A DNA stretch of 64,000 nucleotides from contig NZ_AEIU01000063.1 of the NCBI RefSeq assembly GCF_000165125.1, forward strand, positions 18,146 to 82,145, read 5' to 3'. Every line of letters begins with the position of its first letter. The stretch's first letter is position 1. Positions 40,095 through 51,635 of this stretch are shown here, piece by piece. The stretch is from Vibrio caribbeanicus ATCC BAA-2122. Lineage in GTDB: Bacteria > Pseudomonadota > Gammaproteobacteria > Enterobacterales > Vibrionaceae. The position numbers and the translations under genes were made by a program. The notes under the pieces were generated by a model that was given only the letters and a program-made list of their open reading frames with translations, had not been told where the DNA came from and did not search any database.

Positions 40095-42668
40095 ATGCAA
40101 GAACAATACAACCCGCAAGAGATTGAACATAAGGTTCAACAACACTGGGACAACAACAAGACCTTTGTTGTAAGTGAAGACCCAAATAAAGAAAAATTCT
40201 ACTGTCTCTCTATGTTCCCATATCCAAGTGGTCGACTGCATATGGGTCATGTTCGCAATTATACCATCGGTGATGTGGTTGCACGTTTCCAACGTTTACA
40301 GGGTAAGAATGTTATGCAACCCATCGGTTGGGATGCATTTGGCCTCCCTGCTGAAAACGCTGCAGTTAAGAATAATACTGCGCCTGCGCCATGGACTTAC
40401 GAAAATATTGAATACATGAAAAACCAGCTCAAATTGCTGGGCTTTGGTTATGACTGGAACCGCGAGTTCGCCACTTGCACACCAGAATATTACCGCTGGG
40501 AACAAGAATTTTTCACCAAACTCTATGAAAAAGGACTGGTTTACAAAAAGACCTCTTCGGTAAACTGGTGTCCAAATGATCAGACAGTGCTTGCTAATGA
40601 ACAGGTTGAAGATGGCTGCTGCTGGCGCTGTGATACACCTGTTGAGCAAAAAGAAATACCGCAATGGTTTATTAAAATCACGGCGTACGCTCAAGAGCTT
40701 CTTGATGACTTAGATAAACTTGACGGCTGGCCTGAAATGGTTAAAACCATGCAGCGTAACTGGATCGGTCGTTCAGAAGGTGTTGAGCTAAAATTCGAAG
40801 TGCCCGGCCATCAAGATCTTGAGGTATATACAACCCGCCCAGATACACTAATGGGCGTCACATATGTTGGTATTGCAGCAGGCCACCCTTTAGCAACCAT
40901 CGCCGCTCAGAATAACCCTGAACTGGCTAACTTTATCGAAGAATGTAAAAATACAAAAGTTGCAGAAGCAGAGCTTGCAACAATGGACAAAAAAGGGATG
41001 GCAACAGGCCTTACGGCAATACATCCATTAAATGGTCGCGAAGTGCCAGTATATGTTGCCAACTTTGTTCTCATGGATTACGGAACTGGAGCAGTCATGG
41101 CTGTACCAGCGCACGATCAACGTGATTTTGAGTTTGCAACCAAGTACTCCCTTGACATCATACCTGTAATTAAACCATTAGATGGAACTCCATTGGATGT
41201 TTCCGAAGCCGCCTACACAGAAAAAGGAATTCTTTTCGATTCTGGTGAGTTTGATGGATTAGAGTTTAAAGCCGCATTTAATGCCATATCTAATAAATTA
41301 GAGTCAGAAGGCAAAGGCAAGAAAACAGTTAACTTCCGCCTACGTGATTGGGGAGTGTCTCGTCAGCGCTATTGGGGTGCTCCTATCCCAATGGTCACCA
41401 CAGAAGATGGTGAAGTTCACCCAGTACCGAAAGAGCAATTACCGGTTATTCTGCCAGAAGACGTTGTGATGGACGGGGTAACTAGCCCAATAAAAGCTGA
41501 TAAAGAATGGGCTAAAACGACATTCAATGGTGAACCAGCACTACTGGAAACAGATACCTTCGATACTTTCATGGAGTCATCTTGGTACTACGCTCGTTAC
41601 TGCTCCCCCCAGGCCGATGATATTTTAGACCCAGAAAAAGCGAACTATTGGCTGCCTGTCGATCAATATATCGGCGGTATAGAGCACGCATGTATGCACC
41701 TATTATATTCTCGGTTTTTCCATAAATTATTGAGGGACGCTGGTTACGTCACATCGGATGAGCCGTTCAAGAAGTTACTTTGTCAAGGAATGGTTTTAGC
41801 CGACGCTTTTTACTACACCAACGAAAAAGGCACCAAAGAATGGGTTGCACCTACTGACGTCACAGTAGAGAAAGATGGTAAAGGCCGTATTACTTCCGCG
41901 ACAGATCATCAAGGTCGTCATGTCGAACACTCAGGCATGATTAAAATGTCCAAGTCAAAGAATAATGGTATTGATCCACAAGAAATGGTCGATAAATACG
42001 GCGCCGATACTGTACGCCTTTTCATGATGTTTGCCTCTCCTGCTGACATGACACTGGAATGGCAGGAATCAGGAGTAGAAGGTGCAAACCGCTTCCTAAA
42101 ACGTGTCTGGAAACTGGTCAATGAACATACTGCAAAAGGAAAAGCTGATGATTTAGAGATCTCTCAACTATCCAATGCACAAAAGTCTTTGCGAAGAGAT
42201 GTACATAAAACCATTGCAAAAGTCACAGATGACGTTGAACGTCGACAAACTTTTAATACTGCGATCGCCGCAATTATGGAGCTAATGAATAAGCTAACCA
42301 AAGCCCCTCAGGAATTGCCTCAAGACAGAGCGATTATTGACGAGGCGCTAAAAGCGGTTGTGGCAATGCTATACCCCATTACACCACATATTTGTTTCGA
42401 AATGTGGAATGCTCTGGGTAACGTCGATATTGATAGCGCAGCTTGGCCTCTACACGATGAACAGGCACTAGTCGAAGACGAAAAACTTATCGTTGTCCAA
42501 GTGAATGGCAAACTCAGAGCAAAACTGACTGTCAGTGCTGATGCAACAAAAGAGCAAGTCGAGGAGCGAGGACTTAGTGATGAGAATGTTGCCAAGTTCA
42601 CAGATGGAAAAACAATACGAAAAGTGATCTATGTTCCTGGAAAACTGCTCAACATTGTAGCCAACTAA
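40095..42668 (+). CDS. leuS: leucyl-tRNA synthetase
   Basis: 857 aa, as expected. HIGH motif '[18 protein letters not shown]' near residue 42; editing (CP1) domain with '[13 protein letters not shown]' and '[19 protein letters not shown]'; KMSKS as '[14 protein letters not shown]'; C-terminal '[13 protein letters not shown]'. The open frame runs 33 codons further upstream, but the family sequence begins [18 protein letters not shown] at 40095. First gene of a long run of envelope and translation genes. Confidence 0.96.
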   Translation: MQEQYNPQEIEHKVQQHWDNNKTFVVSEDPNKEKFYCLSMFPYPSGRLHMGHVRNYTIGDVVARFQRLQGKNVMQPIGWDAFGLPAENAAVKNNTAPAPWTYENIEYMKNQLKLLGFGYDWNREFATCTPEYYRWEQEFFTKLYEKGLVYKKTSSVNWCPNDQTVLANEQVEDGCCWRCDTPVEQKEIPQWFIKITAYAQELLDDLDKLDGWPEMVKTMQRNWIGRSEGVELKFEVPGHQDLEVYTTRPDTLMGVTYVGIAAGHPLATIAAQNNPELANFIEECKNTKVAEAELATMDKKGMATGLTAIHPLNGREVPVYVANFVLMDYGTGAVMAVPAHDQRDFEFATKYSLDIIPVIKPLDGTPLDVSEAAYTEKGILFDSGEFDGLEFKAAFNAISNKLESEGKGKKTVNFRLRDWGVSRQRYWGAPIPMVTTEDGEVHPVPKEQLPVILPEDVVMDGVTSPIKADKEWAKTTFNGEPALLETDTFDTFMESSWYYARYCSPQADDILDPEKANYWLPVDQYIGGIEHACMHLLYSRFFHKLLRDAGYVTSDEPFKKLLCQGMVLADAFYYTNEKGTKEWVAPTDVTVEKDGKGRITSATDHQGRHVEHSGMIKMSKSKNNGIDPQEMVDKYGADTVRLFMMFASPADMTLEWQESGVEGANRFLKRVWKLVNEHTAKGKADDLEISQLSNAQKSLRRDVHKTIAKVTDDVERRQTFNTAIAAIMELMNKLTKAPQELPQDRAIIDEALKAVVAMLYPITPHICFEMWNALGNVDIDSAAWPLHDEQALVEDEKLIVVQVNGKLRAKLTVSADATKEQVEERGLSDENVAKFTDGKTIRKVIYVPGKLLNIVAN

Positions 42669-42681
42669 GACCCTAAACGAC

Positions 42682-42707
42682 ATTACAGGGTGTAAACACC
42701 CTGTAAT
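42682..42707 (+). terminator. perfect 11-bp hairpin after leuS
   Basis: ATTACAGGGTG / CACCCTGTAAT with loop TAAA, 13 bp after leuS. No T-tract directly after, so it may pause rather than end transcription. A second hairpin starts at once. Confidence 0.5.
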
Positions 42708-42748
42708 GCTTAGTTTAGTCACTTTAAGAGAGGCGACTAAACTAAGCA
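42707..42748 (+). other. second, 14-bp perfect hairpin between leuS and lptE
   Basis: TGCTTAGTTTAGTC / GACTAAACTAAGCA, loop of 14 nt containing AAGAGAGG. It abuts the first hairpin and ends 27 bp before the lptE ATG. Confidence 0.65.
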
Positions 42749-42775
42749 TTCACATTAGAACGAGAGCCTTATACT

Positions 42776-43411
42776 ATGTTTAATAACACGCCTCAAAACA
42801 CCTTTCCATTATTTGTAAAATTCGCTCTTGTTATTTTATTTTCAAGCGTACTTTCAGCTTGTGGTTTTCACCTTAGAGGAGATTACTCAGTACCACAAAG
42901 CCTACAAAAGCTTTCAATTACCAGCTTCGACCAGTACAGCACATTTACCCGGATGTTGAAGACACAACTAAGAATGTCTGAAATTGAAATTGTTGAGCCA
43001 GCTGAAGATGTACCCAATTTACATATCATGAGTGAAGGAATGGGGGAACGGACTCTCTCTCTTTATCAAAATACTAACTCTGCCGAAAAGGAGCTTACTT
43101 TCAACGCATCGTATCGTGTGACAATTCCTGAAAAAGGAACTCTCAAGCTTTCGACTTCAGTCAGTCGTAGCTATTTAGCTAACTCTCTAACAGCCCTCGC
43201 TAAATCAGTAGAACGCGACATGCTGGAAGACGAAATGCGCAAAGTTGCTACAGATCAAATTATCCGCCAGCTCGCCCGCCTAAAATTGGAGACACTTTTC
43301 GAGAACAATGATGTCACCGAAGAGCCATTACCCCTAGCTGATGAGCAAAATACAATAGAGCAATCATCAGAAGAAGCTCCGGTTTCCCAGACAACAAAAG
43401 TTGATCAGTAA
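42776..43411 (+). CDS. lptE: LPS-assembly lipoprotein LptE
   Basis: 211 aa. N-terminal signal with lipobox 'VLSACGFHLRGDY', so an outer-membrane lipoprotein. It plugs the LptD barrel and helps insert lipopolysaccharide. Family features: 'GFHLRG' right after the lipid Cys, 'YRVTIPEKG', and a helical 'MLEDEMRKVATDQIIRQLARL'. The tail after about residue 180 is acidic and low-complexity. leuS-lptE-holA order is as in E. coli. Confidence 0.94.
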   Translation: MFNNTPQNTFPLFVKFALVILFSSVLSACGFHLRGDYSVPQSLQKLSITSFDQYSTFTRMLKTQLRMSEIEIVEPAEDVPNLHIMSEGMGERTLSLYQNTNSAEKELTFNASYRVTIPEKGTLKLSTSVSRSYLANSLTALAKSVERDMLEDEMRKVATDQIIRQLARLKLETLFENNDVTEEPLPLADEQNTIEQSSEEAPVSQTTKVDQ

Positions 43412-43443
43412 CAAAGTGTCCAAGGGGGCTACTGGATAAATTT

Positions 43444-44457
43444 ATGCGTATTTTTGCTGATAACCTAGCTGAACAATTAAATAAGCAGCTTCACCCAATA
43501 TACCTGCTACTAGGCAATGAACCACTACTTATTGAAGAGTCACGGTCAGCAATATATCAATCAGCTCATATGGAAGGCTTTACAGAAAAACAGCGCTTTA
43601 GTTTGGAAAAAAATGCTCATTGGGAGGACATTTACAACAGTGTTCAGGCTATGAGCCTTTTTTCATCGAAAAAGATTATAGAGCTGGAACTTCCAAGTTC
43701 TGGAGTCAACAATTCCATCACTAAAGAGCTAGCAGCACTTTTCCCTCTGTTACATCCAGACATTATCTTAGTCGTTATTGGCAGTAAAATAACCAAAGCT
43801 CAAGAAAACGCAAAATGGTTCAAACAACTCTCTGCAACTGCCTGTAGAGTGAATTGTTTAACACCTGATATTACTCGTCTCCCCCAGTTTATACGAGCTC
43901 GTTGCAAGTTACGAAATCTCACGCCAGATGATGAAGCACTGCAAATGCTATCACAATGGTATGAAGGTAACTTACTGGCACTTAATCAAAGTTTAGAAAA
44001 GCTCACTTTGCTTTACCCCGACGGTGAATTAAATTTGGTTCGACTGGAAAAAGCTCTCAGCCGAAGTAACCATTATACTATCTATCACTGGTGTGATGCA
44101 TTGTTGGCTGGAAAAATGAAGCGAAGTCAGAGAATTCTTCGCCAACTAAAAGCAGAGGGAATAGAGCCTGTCATTATCACAAGAGCATTACAAAAGGAGC
44201 TAACACAACTTTTTGCAATGGCTACAAATCTTAAATTGCACAATCTCCATCAGATTTTCGAACAACATCGCATTTGGCAATCAAAACGTCCACTTTATAC
44301 GGCCGCACTAGGCAGGCTTTCCACAACCAAGATTCAGCATCTATTACAATTACTCTGTAAAATTGAAATAACAACAAAAACTCAATACGAACAATCAAGC
44401 TGGCCACTATTACAGCAGTTAGGAATAGAAGCTTGCATGCCACAGGTTAAGTTTTAG
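43444..44457 (+). CDS. holA: DNA polymerase III subunit delta
   Basis: 337 aa clamp-loader wrench subunit that opens the beta clamp. Family blocks: 'LHPIYLLLGNEPLLIEESRSAI' at 17-38, 'LELPSSG', 'ILVVIGSKITKAQENAKWF', 'LLALNQSLEKLTLLY', and the C-terminal 'RILRQLKAEGIEPVIITRAL'. It lies between lptE and rsfS in the conserved run. Confidence 0.94.
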   Translation: MRIFADNLAEQLNKQLHPIYLLLGNEPLLIEESRSAIYQSAHMEGFTEKQRFSLEKNAHWEDIYNSVQAMSLFSSKKIIELELPSSGVNNSITKELAALFPLLHPDIILVVIGSKITKAQENAKWFKQLSATACRVNCLTPDITRLPQFIRARCKLRNLTPDDEALQMLSQWYEGNLLALNQSLEKLTLLYPDGELNLVRLEKALSRSNHYTIYHWCDALLAGKMKRSQRILRQLKAEGIEPVIITRALQKELTQLFAMATNLKLHNLHQIFEQHRIWQSKRPLYTAALGRLSTTKIQHLLQLLCKIEITTKTQYEQSSWPLLQQLGIEACMPQVKF

Positions 44458-44523
44458 GAAGCATGTTATGATGACCTCATATAAATCGTCACCTTCAAAG
44501 ACACACATATTAGGGAGAAAGCC

Positions 44524-44841
44524 TTGCAACTTGAAGAACTGAACACATTCCTACGCGAAAAAGTAGATGATATGAAAGCTCAGGATATTGCCACAATAGA
44601 TGTTACGGGAAAGTCGAGCATCACTGATTTTATGATCGTTTGTACAGGTACATCAAAAAGACACGTTACCTCGATTGCTGAACACCTCACAAAAGAATCT
44701 AAATCTTTGGGTATAACACCTATGGGGATAAATGGGGACAATCAAGGAGAATGGGTGATTGTCGATATGGGTTCAACCATAGTTCACGTTATGCAAGAAG
44801 AACAAAGAGAACTATACAACCTGGAGAAACTGTGGGGCTGA
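44524..44841 (+). CDS. rsfS: ribosome silencing factor RsfS
   Basis: 105 aa. Binds uL14 and blocks 30S-50S joining when nutrients fall. Signature '[30 protein letters not shown]' at residues 25-54 and '[18 protein letters not shown]' at the C-terminus. The start codon is TTG at 44524 with AGGGAGAAAG upstream. rlmH starts 4 bp after its stop. Confidence 0.96.
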   Translation: MQLEELNTFLREKVDDMKAQDIATIDVTGKSSITDFMIVCTGTSKRHVTSIAEHLTKESKSLGITPMGINGDNQGEWVIVDMGSTIVHVMQEEQRELYNLEKLWG

Positions 44842-44845
44842 TAGT

Positions 44846-45316
44846 ATGAAGATACAATTAATTGCTGTCGGCACTAAAATGCCCAAATGGATTGAAGAAG
44901 GCTTTACAGAATATCGGCGCAGATTTCCTCATGATATGCCACTAGAGCTCGTAGAAATTCCCGCAGGGAAAAGAGGGAAAAATGCAGATATTGTGAGAAT
45001 TTTGCAAAAAGAGGGAGAGGCAATGCTTTCAGCAGTGCCAAAAGGAAATAGAATTGTTACTCTCGACATTCCCGGCAAAAAGTGGGATACGCAGCAATTG
45101 TCCCAGCAACTAGAATCCTGGAAACTCGACGGAAGGGATGTTTCAATATTGATTGGTGGCCCTGAAGGGTTAGCACCGCAATGCAAGGCAGCCGCTGAAC
45201 AAAGTTGGTCACTGTCTGCACTTACCCTACCACATCCTTTAGTTAGAGTGATCATGGCAGAAAGCTTATACAGAGCATGGAGCCTTACCACCAACCACCC
45301 ATACCATCGAGAATAG
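44846..45316 (+). CDS. rlmH: 23S rRNA (pseudouridine1915-N3)-methyltransferase
   Basis: 156 aa SPOUT methyltransferase. Knot region '[49 protein letters not shown]' at the C-terminal half carries the SAM-binding site; ends NHPYHRE as in other RlmH. Tightly packed between rsfS and mrdA. Confidence 0.96.
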   Translation: MKIQLIAVGTKMPKWIEEGFTEYRRRFPHDMPLELVEIPAGKRGKNADIVRILQKEGEAMLSAVPKGNRIVTLDIPGKKWDTQQLSQQLESWKLDGRDVSILIGGPEGLAPQCKAAAEQSWSLSALTLPHPLVRVIMAESLYRAWSLTTNHPYHRE

Positions 45317-45322
45317 TATTTC

Positions 45323-47203
45323 ATGTTACGAAAGCGGAGTCGTATTAGAGACTATCAGGAAGAAGCTCGTCTTTTTAGAAGCCGTGCTATGGTCGCCTTC
45401 GTTGGTATTATTACTTTGGTTGGTTTACTCGTGACCAACCTATACAACATTCAAATTAATCAGTATAACGACTACAAAACACGCTCAAACGATAATCGTA
45501 TAAAAATTGTCCCCATAGCACCCAATCGTGGGCTTATTTATGATAGAAATGAGCGTATTCTTGCTGAAAATCGCCCGGTATTCAGCTTAGAAGTGACTCC
45601 AGAAAAAGTGAAAGATATGGATGACACTATTCGTCGTCTGCAAAACTTTCTAACGATTACTCCCGAGCAAATAGAACGATTTAATAAAGAACGGCGTCAA
45701 ACACGACGTTTCAATTCTATTCCTATTCTGTCACAACTTACAGAAGAACAGGCCGCAAAGTTTTCTGTTCAGCAGCATAATTTTAAAGGTGTGGCGATTA
45801 ACGCTTCTCTGAAGAGACACTATCCATACGGTGATGTGCTTACCCACGTAATCGGCTACGTATCGCGAATAAATGACAAAGACATGAAGCGACTTATTCG
45901 TGAAGAACAGGACTCCAATTATCAAGCTACGAGAGATATTGGAAAAATAGGCATAGAACGATATTACGAGAGCCTACTGCATGGCACAGCAGGTTATCAA
46001 GAGGTAGAAGTTAACAGCCGAGGCCGAGTAATAAGGACCCTCAAGTATGTCCCTCCTGTTCCCGGAAAAGATATTGTTCTGAACTTAGATATCGATTTAC
46101 AACTGTATGTTCATGAATTACTCGCCGGCCGCCGAGGAGGCGCTGTTGTTTTAGACCCACAAGATAATGGCGTCATAGCCATGGTCTCGAGTCCAAGTTA
46201 TGACCCGAATGCTTTTGTACACGGAATCTCAGGAAAAGATTACGGCGCACTATTGAATGATAAAAATCGCCCTCTCGTAAATCGTGCAACGATTGGTATT
46301 TACCCACCGGCGTCGACCATCAAACCATTTATGGCTGTCGCAGCTTTACAGGAAGGCGTGATCACCCCTTACACTGTACGAAATGATCCGGGCTATTGGC
46401 GGATACCCAATTCTAAAACAAAACCCTTCCGAGATTGGTTACGATGGGGACATGGCAAGGTAGATATTGTCAAATCAATCGAAGAATCTGTTGATACCTT
46501 TTTCTATCAGATTGCTTATGATATGGGCATTGACAGAATCTCTAGCTGGATGACAATGTTTGGGTTTGGAGACTATACGGGAATAGACCTATACGAAGAA
46601 AGCAGTGCAAATATGCCAACCCGAGATTGGAAAATGCTCAGACACAGAACACCTTGGTATCAGGGTGACACAATACCTGTAGGCATTGGTCAAGGCTATT
46701 GGACCGCGACCCCAATGCAGATCGCCAAAGCAACCTCGGTATTAGTCAATCGAGGCGATGTCATCGCACCACATCTTCTCAGAGCCACGATTGATAATAG
46801 TGATACCTTCGAAAACGCCCAACTTGCTAGCTTCGTCACCTATCCACCTATCACAGGAGTAAAAGATCGTTTTTGGGATATCGCGGTTGAAGGGATGCGT
46901 CTGGTTAATCATGGTACTCGAGGTACAGCAAGAAGGGCGTTTAGAAATACTCCTTATACCAGCGCAGGTAAATCTGGAACAGCTCAGGTTTTTGGGTTAG
47001 CAGAAGACCAGAAATATAATGCCGAAGAAATTGCGGAACATTTAAGAGACCATGCTCTATTTACTGGTTTTGCCCCCATTGAAGATCCAAAGCTTATCGT
47101 AACAATTGTGCTTGAAAACGCAGGAAGTGGATCCTCCCAAGGGGGTTCCGTAGTAAGAAAAATATTTGACCACGTGCTTGTTGCACATGAAGAGGTTGAT
47201 TAG
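45323..47203 (+). CDS. mrdA: penicillin-binding protein 2 (elongasome transpeptidase)
   Basis: 626 aa. Cytosolic tail, one transmembrane helix (residues about 22-44), pedestal domain ('[25 protein letters not shown]'), and transpeptidase domain with catalytic Ser in '[16 protein letters not shown]', SxN-like 'SVDTF', and KSG as '[10 protein letters not shown]'. It crosslinks side-wall peptidoglycan with RodA, whose gene follows 2 bp later. Confidence 0.97.
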   Translation: MLRKRSRIRDYQEEARLFRSRAMVAFVGIITLVGLLVTNLYNIQINQYNDYKTRSNDNRIKIVPIAPNRGLIYDRNERILAENRPVFSLEVTPEKVKDMDDTIRRLQNFLTITPEQIERFNKERRQTRRFNSIPILSQLTEEQAAKFSVQQHNFKGVAINASLKRHYPYGDVLTHVIGYVSRINDKDMKRLIREEQDSNYQATRDIGKIGIERYYESLLHGTAGYQEVEVNSRGRVIRTLKYVPPVPGKDIVLNLDIDLQLYVHELLAGRRGGAVVLDPQDNGVIAMVSSPSYDPNAFVHGISGKDYGALLNDKNRPLVNRATIGIYPPASTIKPFMAVAALQEGVITPYTVRNDPGYWRIPNSKTKPFRDWLRWGHGKVDIVKSIEESVDTFFYQIAYDMGIDRISSWMTMFGFGDYTGIDLYEESSANMPTRDWKMLRHRTPWYQGDTIPVGIGQGYWTATPMQIAKATSVLVNRGDVIAPHLLRATIDNSDTFENAQLASFVTYPPITGVKDRFWDIAVEGMRLVNHGTRGTARRAFRNTPYTSAGKSGTAQVFGLAEDQKYNAEEIAEHLRDHALFTGFAPIEDPKLIVTIVLENAGSGSSQGGSVVRKIFDHVLVAHEEVD

Positions 47204-47205
47204 AT

Positions 47206-48327
47206 ATGGATTTAAACCCTGCAACGGGCCAAAATCGTGCTTTTTTTGAGCGCTTTCATTTAGACCTGCCTTTAATACTTGGTCTCCTTGTATTAATGGG
47301 ATTTGGTTTAGTCGTCATGTACAGCGCAAGTGGTCAAAATATTGCTATGATGGAGCGCCAAGCAATGCGTATGATGCTTTCACTTGGCGTCATGATCATT
47401 TTGGCGCAAATACCACCAAGAAGCTATGAAGCACTTGCACCATTTATGTTTATTGGTGGTGCTGTACTTTTATTAGGAGTACTATTTTTTGGTGAGGAAT
47501 CCAAAGGTGCTCAGCGCTGGCTTAACTTAGGCTTTATTCGTTTCCAACCATCTGAACTTTTAAAATTAGCCGTCCCTTTGATGCTTGCTAGATATATAGG
47601 TAAACGAGCACTGCCACCTACATTTCAAACTCTCGTTATCTCTTTGGTTATGCTTTTTGTTCCAACCATATTAATTGCGAAACAACCAGACTTGGGTACT
47701 TCAATTTTAATCGCAGCCTCTGGTCTATTTGTAATTTTTCTTGCGGGTATAAGTTGGAAAATAATCTTTTCCGCTATTTGCGGCCTCGGTGCCTTTCTAC
47801 CTATCCTTTGGTTCTTTCTCATGCGCGAGTACCAAAAAGTGCGAGTAAGAACGTTATTTAATCCAGAATCTGACCCACTTGGCGCAGGGTACCACATTAT
47901 CCAAAGTAAAATTGCCATTGGCTCTGGCGGCATATCAGGCAAAGGATGGTTGCAAGGAACACAGTCTCAATTGGAGTTCTTGCCAGAAAGGCACACTGAT
48001 TTTATCTTTGCGGTTATTGCTGAAGAGTGGGGACTTATAGGAATATCCATTTTACTAGGGCTCTATTTATTTGTAATAGGCCGCGGTTTGATACTGGCAA
48101 GTAAAGCTCAAACAGCTTTTGGACGAATGATGGCAGGTAGTATCGTCCTTAGTTTTTTTGTTTATGTTTTTGTCAATATAGGCATGGTAAGTGGTATCCT
48201 ACCTGTTGTTGGTGTCCCTCTGCCGCTGATAAGCTATGGCGGGACTTCAATGGTCACACTTATGGCAGGTTTTGGTATTCTGATGTCTATACACACTCAC
48301 AGAAAAGCGTTTTCGAAGGCAATATAA
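47206..48327 (+). CDS. mrdB: RodA, SEDS glycosyltransferase
   Basis: 373 aa polytopic membrane protein, about ten transmembrane segments, polymerising lipid II during elongation. Family motifs: '[10 protein letters not shown]', '[31 protein letters not shown]', '[12 protein letters not shown]', '[26 protein letters not shown]', and '[14 protein letters not shown]'. Operon with mrdA and rlpA. Confidence 0.97.
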   Translation: MDLNPATGQNRAFFERFHLDLPLILGLLVLMGFGLVVMYSASGQNIAMMERQAMRMMLSLGVMIILAQIPPRSYEALAPFMFIGGAVLLLGVLFFGEESKGAQRWLNLGFIRFQPSELLKLAVPLMLARYIGKRALPPTFQTLVISLVMLFVPTILIAKQPDLGTSILIAASGLFVIFLAGISWKIIFSAICGLGAFLPILWFFLMREYQKVRVRTLFNPESDPLGAGYHIIQSKIAIGSGGISGKGWLQGTQSQLEFLPERHTDFIFAVIAEEWGLIGISILLGLYLFVIGRGLILASKAQTAFGRMMAGSIVLSFFVYVFVNIGMVSGILPVVGVPLPLISYGGTSMVTLMAGFGILMSIHTHRKAFSKAI

Positions 48328-49110
48328 ATGCAAAATAAATTTTGGTTAATTTTCTCAGTCAGCTTTTGTCTTATACTCGCTGGCTGCTCATCTTCTCCTT
48401 CAAAACGCTACTCGATTGAACAAGATATCGCACCTGACGTCTCACCAAGTCTAGAGCACATCGAAGATGCAACGCCTGTTTATGAATCGTATAGCCTTGG
48501 TGGAAACAGCGATTACAAACTTCGAGGAAAAAGCTATACCATCATAAAGAGTCCTCAGGGCTTTAAACAAAAAGGCACTGCCTCTTGGTACGGCAAAAAA
48601 TTTCACGGCCATTTAACTTCAAATGGTGAAATTTATGACATGTACTCCATGTCAGCTGCGCACAAAGAATTGCCAATACCGAGCTACGTAAAAGTGACTA
48701 ATGAGGATAATGGAAAAACGGCAATAGTGCGCGTTAATGACCGAGGCCCTTTTCACGAAGGAAGGATAATTGACCTTAGTTATGCTGCTGCCACCAAACT
48801 TGGTGTGGTGAAAACAGGAACAGCTAATGTATCCATTGAAGTTATCACAACAGATAAACCCAACAGCCCATCTGAATTAAAGGGACATCCTAAATTCATC
48901 ATTCAAGTCGCTTCTTCACAAAATAAAGAAAGAGTTGAAACCTTAGCGCAAAAGTTAAGTCAAACTTTATCTTGTAAGAGCTATATTAATTCCTATCAAG
49001 ATAGGTACCGTGTGTTATTGGGCCCATTCGATGACTATATGTTGGGTCAGGAAACGCTAGAACAAGTGAAAGCAATGGGTTATCCAAGTGCATTCATAAA
49101 ATCCCAGTAG
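48328..49110 (+). CDS. rlpA: RlpA, septal-ring lytic transglycosylase lipoprotein
   Basis: 260 aa. Lipobox 'LAGCSSSP', so outer-membrane anchored. Double-psi beta-barrel domain 'GTASWYGKKFHGHLTSNGE' through 'IVRVNDRGPF' at about residues 88-155 and a C-terminal SPOR domain ('FIIQVASSQNKERVETLAQKL', 'YRVLLGPFDDYMLGQE') that binds denuded glycan. The start ATG directly follows the mrdB stop. Confidence 0.95.
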   Translation: MQNKFWLIFSVSFCLILAGCSSSPSKRYSIEQDIAPDVSPSLEHIEDATPVYESYSLGGNSDYKLRGKSYTIIKSPQGFKQKGTASWYGKKFHGHLTSNGEIYDMYSMSAAHKELPIPSYVKVTNEDNGKTAIVRVNDRGPFHEGRIIDLSYAAATKLGVVKTGTANVSIEVITTDKPNSPSELKGHPKFIIQVASSQNKERVETLAQKLSQTLSCKSYINSYQDRYRVLLGPFDDYMLGQETLEQVKAMGYPSAFIKSQ

Positions 49111-49200
49111 TCCTTGATTAAAAGCTCCCGTGTTCATGTACTAGAACGATCACGGGATTCTGTTAAGATATGGACAGTAACCGATAAACCTGAAATAAAT

Positions 49201-50379
49201 ATGAAAAAAACCACACTTATTAAATCTGCTTTAGTGTCTTACGTTGCTGTTCTCGCAACAACAGCATCCTCAGCTTTTGCTTCTCCAATTGTCGTGCCAG
49301 ATGCACCACAAATTGCGGCAAAAGGATATGTTCTGATGGATTATCATTCTGGAAAAGTACTTGCAGAGAAAGAGATGCACACCAAGTTATCTCCGGCAAG
49401 CTTAACTAAAATGATGACTAGTTATGTAATTGGCCAAGAACTTGCGAGAGGTAATATTTCTCTACAGGATGACGTTACAATCAGCAAGAATGCTTGGGCA
49501 AAAAATTTCCCAGAATCATCAAAAATGTTTATCGAAGTCGGCACCAGTGTCAAAGTAGAAGAACTCAATCGTGGGATTATTATCCAGTCAGGTAATGATG
49601 CTTGTGTTGCCATGGCAGAGCACATTGCAGGATCCGAGGATGCCTTTGTTGATCTTATGAATGCGTGGGCAGATACCATTGGTATGAAGGATACCCATTT
49701 TGCCAATGTCCATGGTTTAGATAACCCAAACCTCTACTCTACTCCCTATGATATGGCTCTACTCGGCAGTGCTTTAATCCGTGATGTGCCAGATGAGTAC
49801 CGCATATACTCAGAGAAGAAATTTACTTACAACGGTATTACTCAATACAATCGTAATGGCCTACTCTGGGATAAAAGCATGAATGTCGATGGCATAAAGA
49901 CCGGCCATACTAGCAATGCTGGCTATAGCTTGGTGAGCTCTGCGACAGAGGGTAAAATGCGTTTGGTTGCCGTTGTGATGGGTACCAAAAACGCAAATTC
50001 TCGCAAATCAGAAAGTAAAAAATTACTCAGTTATGGATTTAGATTCTTTGAAACGGTCGCTCCTCACAAAGCAGGCGAGACTTTTGTTGAAGAAAAGATT
50101 TGGATGGGTAACAAAGATACTGTTGCTCTGGGGCTTGATAAAGATACCTACGTAACACTTCCCCGCGGCCAAGCCAAAAGCTTAAAAGCGAGTTTTGTAC
50201 TTGAAAAAGAACTCGAGGCGCCAATCAAAAAAGGTGATGTTGTTGGTAAGCTATACTATCAGTTAGACGGTGATGATGTAGCTGAATACCCACTAATGGC
50301 TTTAGAAAGCGTTGAACAAGGCAGCCTATTTAGTCGCTTGTGGGATTACATTGTAATGTTATTCAAAAACCTACTGTAG
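49201..50379 (+). CDS. dacA: D-alanyl-D-alanine carboxypeptidase (PBP5 type)
   Basis: 392 aa. Signal peptide MKKTTLIKSALVSYVAVLA to AFA; catalytic Ser in 'LSPASLTKMMTSY' (SxxK), 'IIQSGNDACVAMAEHIAG' (SxN), 'DGIKTGHTSNAGYSLV' (KTG); C-terminal beta domain and an amphipathic anchor ('LFSRLWDYIVMLFKNLL'). It trims pentapeptides in the periplasm. I start at 49201, where the signal peptide begins, instead of the in-frame TTG right after rlpA. Confidence 0.96.
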   Translation: MKKTTLIKSALVSYVAVLATTASSAFASPIVVPDAPQIAAKGYVLMDYHSGKVLAEKEMHTKLSPASLTKMMTSYVIGQELARGNISLQDDVTISKNAWAKNFPESSKMFIEVGTSVKVEELNRGIIIQSGNDACVAMAEHIAGSEDAFVDLMNAWADTIGMKDTHFANVHGLDNPNLYSTPYDMALLGSALIRDVPDEYRIYSEKKFTYNGITQYNRNGLLWDKSMNVDGIKTGHTSNAGYSLVSSATEGKMRLVAVVMGTKNANSRKSESKKLLSYGFRFFETVAPHKAGETFVEEKIWMGNKDTVALGLDKDTYVTLPRGQAKSLKASFVLEKELEAPIKKGDVVGKLYYQLDGDDVAEYPLMALESVEQGSLFSRLWDYIVMLFKNLL

Positions 50380-50393
50380 CCACAAAGTTCCCA

Positions 50394-50423
50394 GAAAAGC
50401 CGCCTAGTGCGGCTTTTCTTTTG
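50394..50423 (+). terminator. terminator of dacA
   Basis: Stem AAAAGCCGC / GCGGCTTTT, loop CTAGT, followed by CTTTTG. It closes the leuS-to-dacA run. Confidence 0.85.
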
Positions 50424-50513
50424 AGGCTAAACCTTCACTATTCTTGAGTTCACTGGCATTTGGCAGTACTATTTCGCGCTGTAATTACCAGTTCAATCCT
50501 CGGAGTATGTAAG

Positions 50514-50792
50514 ATGCTAAATATTAACTCAGACGCGAAGCTGAAAGATCTATTAGAGTTTCCATGCTCTTTTACGTTTAAGGTCATGGGCTACGCCAAA
50601 CCAGAGCTACCGGAGAAAGTATTAGCAGTAATACAACGCCATGCCCCCGGAGACTATACTCCAACGATAAAGCCCAGTGCAAAAGGCAACTACCATTCGG
50701 TATCTGTGAATATAACGGCAACCTCCATTGAACAAGTAGAGACTCTGTACAAAGAGTTAGGTGAAATTGATATCGTTCGTATGGTTCTTTAA
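50514..50792 (+). CDS. ybeD: YbeD (DUF493) family protein
   Basis: 92 aa ACT-like ferredoxin fold: '[31 protein letters not shown]', '[35 protein letters not shown]'. Sits between dacA and lipB in E. coli too. Function unsettled; an allosteric ligand domain is assumed from the fold. Start at 50514 follows CGGAG and matches family length. Confidence 0.93.
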   Translation: MLNINSDAKLKDLLEFPCSFTFKVMGYAKPELPEKVLAVIQRHAPGDYTPTIKPSAKGNYHSVSVNITATSIEQVETLYKELGEIDIVRMVL

Positions 50793-50957
50793 CAAAATTT
50801 GATACAATCAAATTTTTTAGAATACAAGGGTTATATTGTTCTCGTTGATGAGCACAAAAATGCTAGGTATGACCACACCAAAACATCAGATTTACGTATA
50901 GGTCACTGAGCCGAACCCGTTTATAATCTAGGAAAACATCGACGACGAGATATCATT

Positions 50958-51635
50958 ATGCAAAACCAGCTTGTTGTTAAACATTTGGGAAGACAAGATT
51001 ACGAGCCGATATGGCAAGCAATGCATAACTTCACTGATGCCAGAACTGACAATACAATTGATGAAGTGTGGATAGTCGAACACAACCCAGTATTTACGCA
51101 AGGGCAAGCTGGTAAGGCAGAACATCTTCTCGATCCGGGTGAAATACCGATCGTTAAAAGTGACCGAGGTGGTCAAGTAACTTATCATGGTCCCGGACAA
51201 TTAGTTGCCTATTTTTTGCTGAATTTACGCCGGAAAAAGATGGGAGTCCGAGACTTGGTTACCCATCTAGAGAGTCTCGTCATCAATACTTTGAAGTCTT
51301 ATGGTATTGAATCTGCAGCCAAACCGGATGCACCAGGGGTCTATGTTTACGGCAAGAAAATCTGTTCTCTGGGGTTAAGGATCCGTAAAGGCTGTTCGTT
51401 TCATGGGCTTGCCCTCAATGTCGACATGGATTTGTCTCCCTTCACCCGCATTAACCCTTGCGGCTATCAGGGCCTAGAAATGATCCAAGTGAGCGACCTA
51501 GCTGGCCCGATAAAAATTGAAGTCATCGAGAGAAAACTAGTCGAAGAACTGGCAACAATCCTTGGCTATGATCAAGTTGAATTTCAAACTCAAGCACTGA
51601 ATGAGATCAACAATAACGAGAAGTACGAAGCATGA
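50958..51635 (+). CDS. lipB: octanoyltransferase LipB
   Basis: 225 aa. Moves octanoate from ACP to lipoyl domains. Motifs: '[19 protein letters not shown]' at about 73-91, catalytic Lys in '[20 protein letters not shown]', catalytic Cys in '[11 protein letters not shown]'. Its stop overlaps the lipA start by 4 bp (ATGA), so the two are coupled. Confidence 0.96.
   Translation: MQNQLVVKHLGRQDYEPIWQAMHNFTDARTDNTIDEVWIVEHNPVFTQGQAGKAEHLLDPGEIPIVKSDRGGQVTYHGPGQLVAYFLLNLRRKKMGVRDLVTHLESLVINTLKSYGIESAAKPDAPGVYVYGKKICSLGLRIRKGCSFHGLALNVDMDLSPFTRINPCGYQGLEMIQVSDLAGPIKIEVIERKLVEELATILGYDQVEFQTQALNEINNNEKYEA

Noticed and set aside
49114-49200. In-frame upstream start for dacA right after rlpA
   Set aside because: It would bury the signal peptide that begins at 49201.
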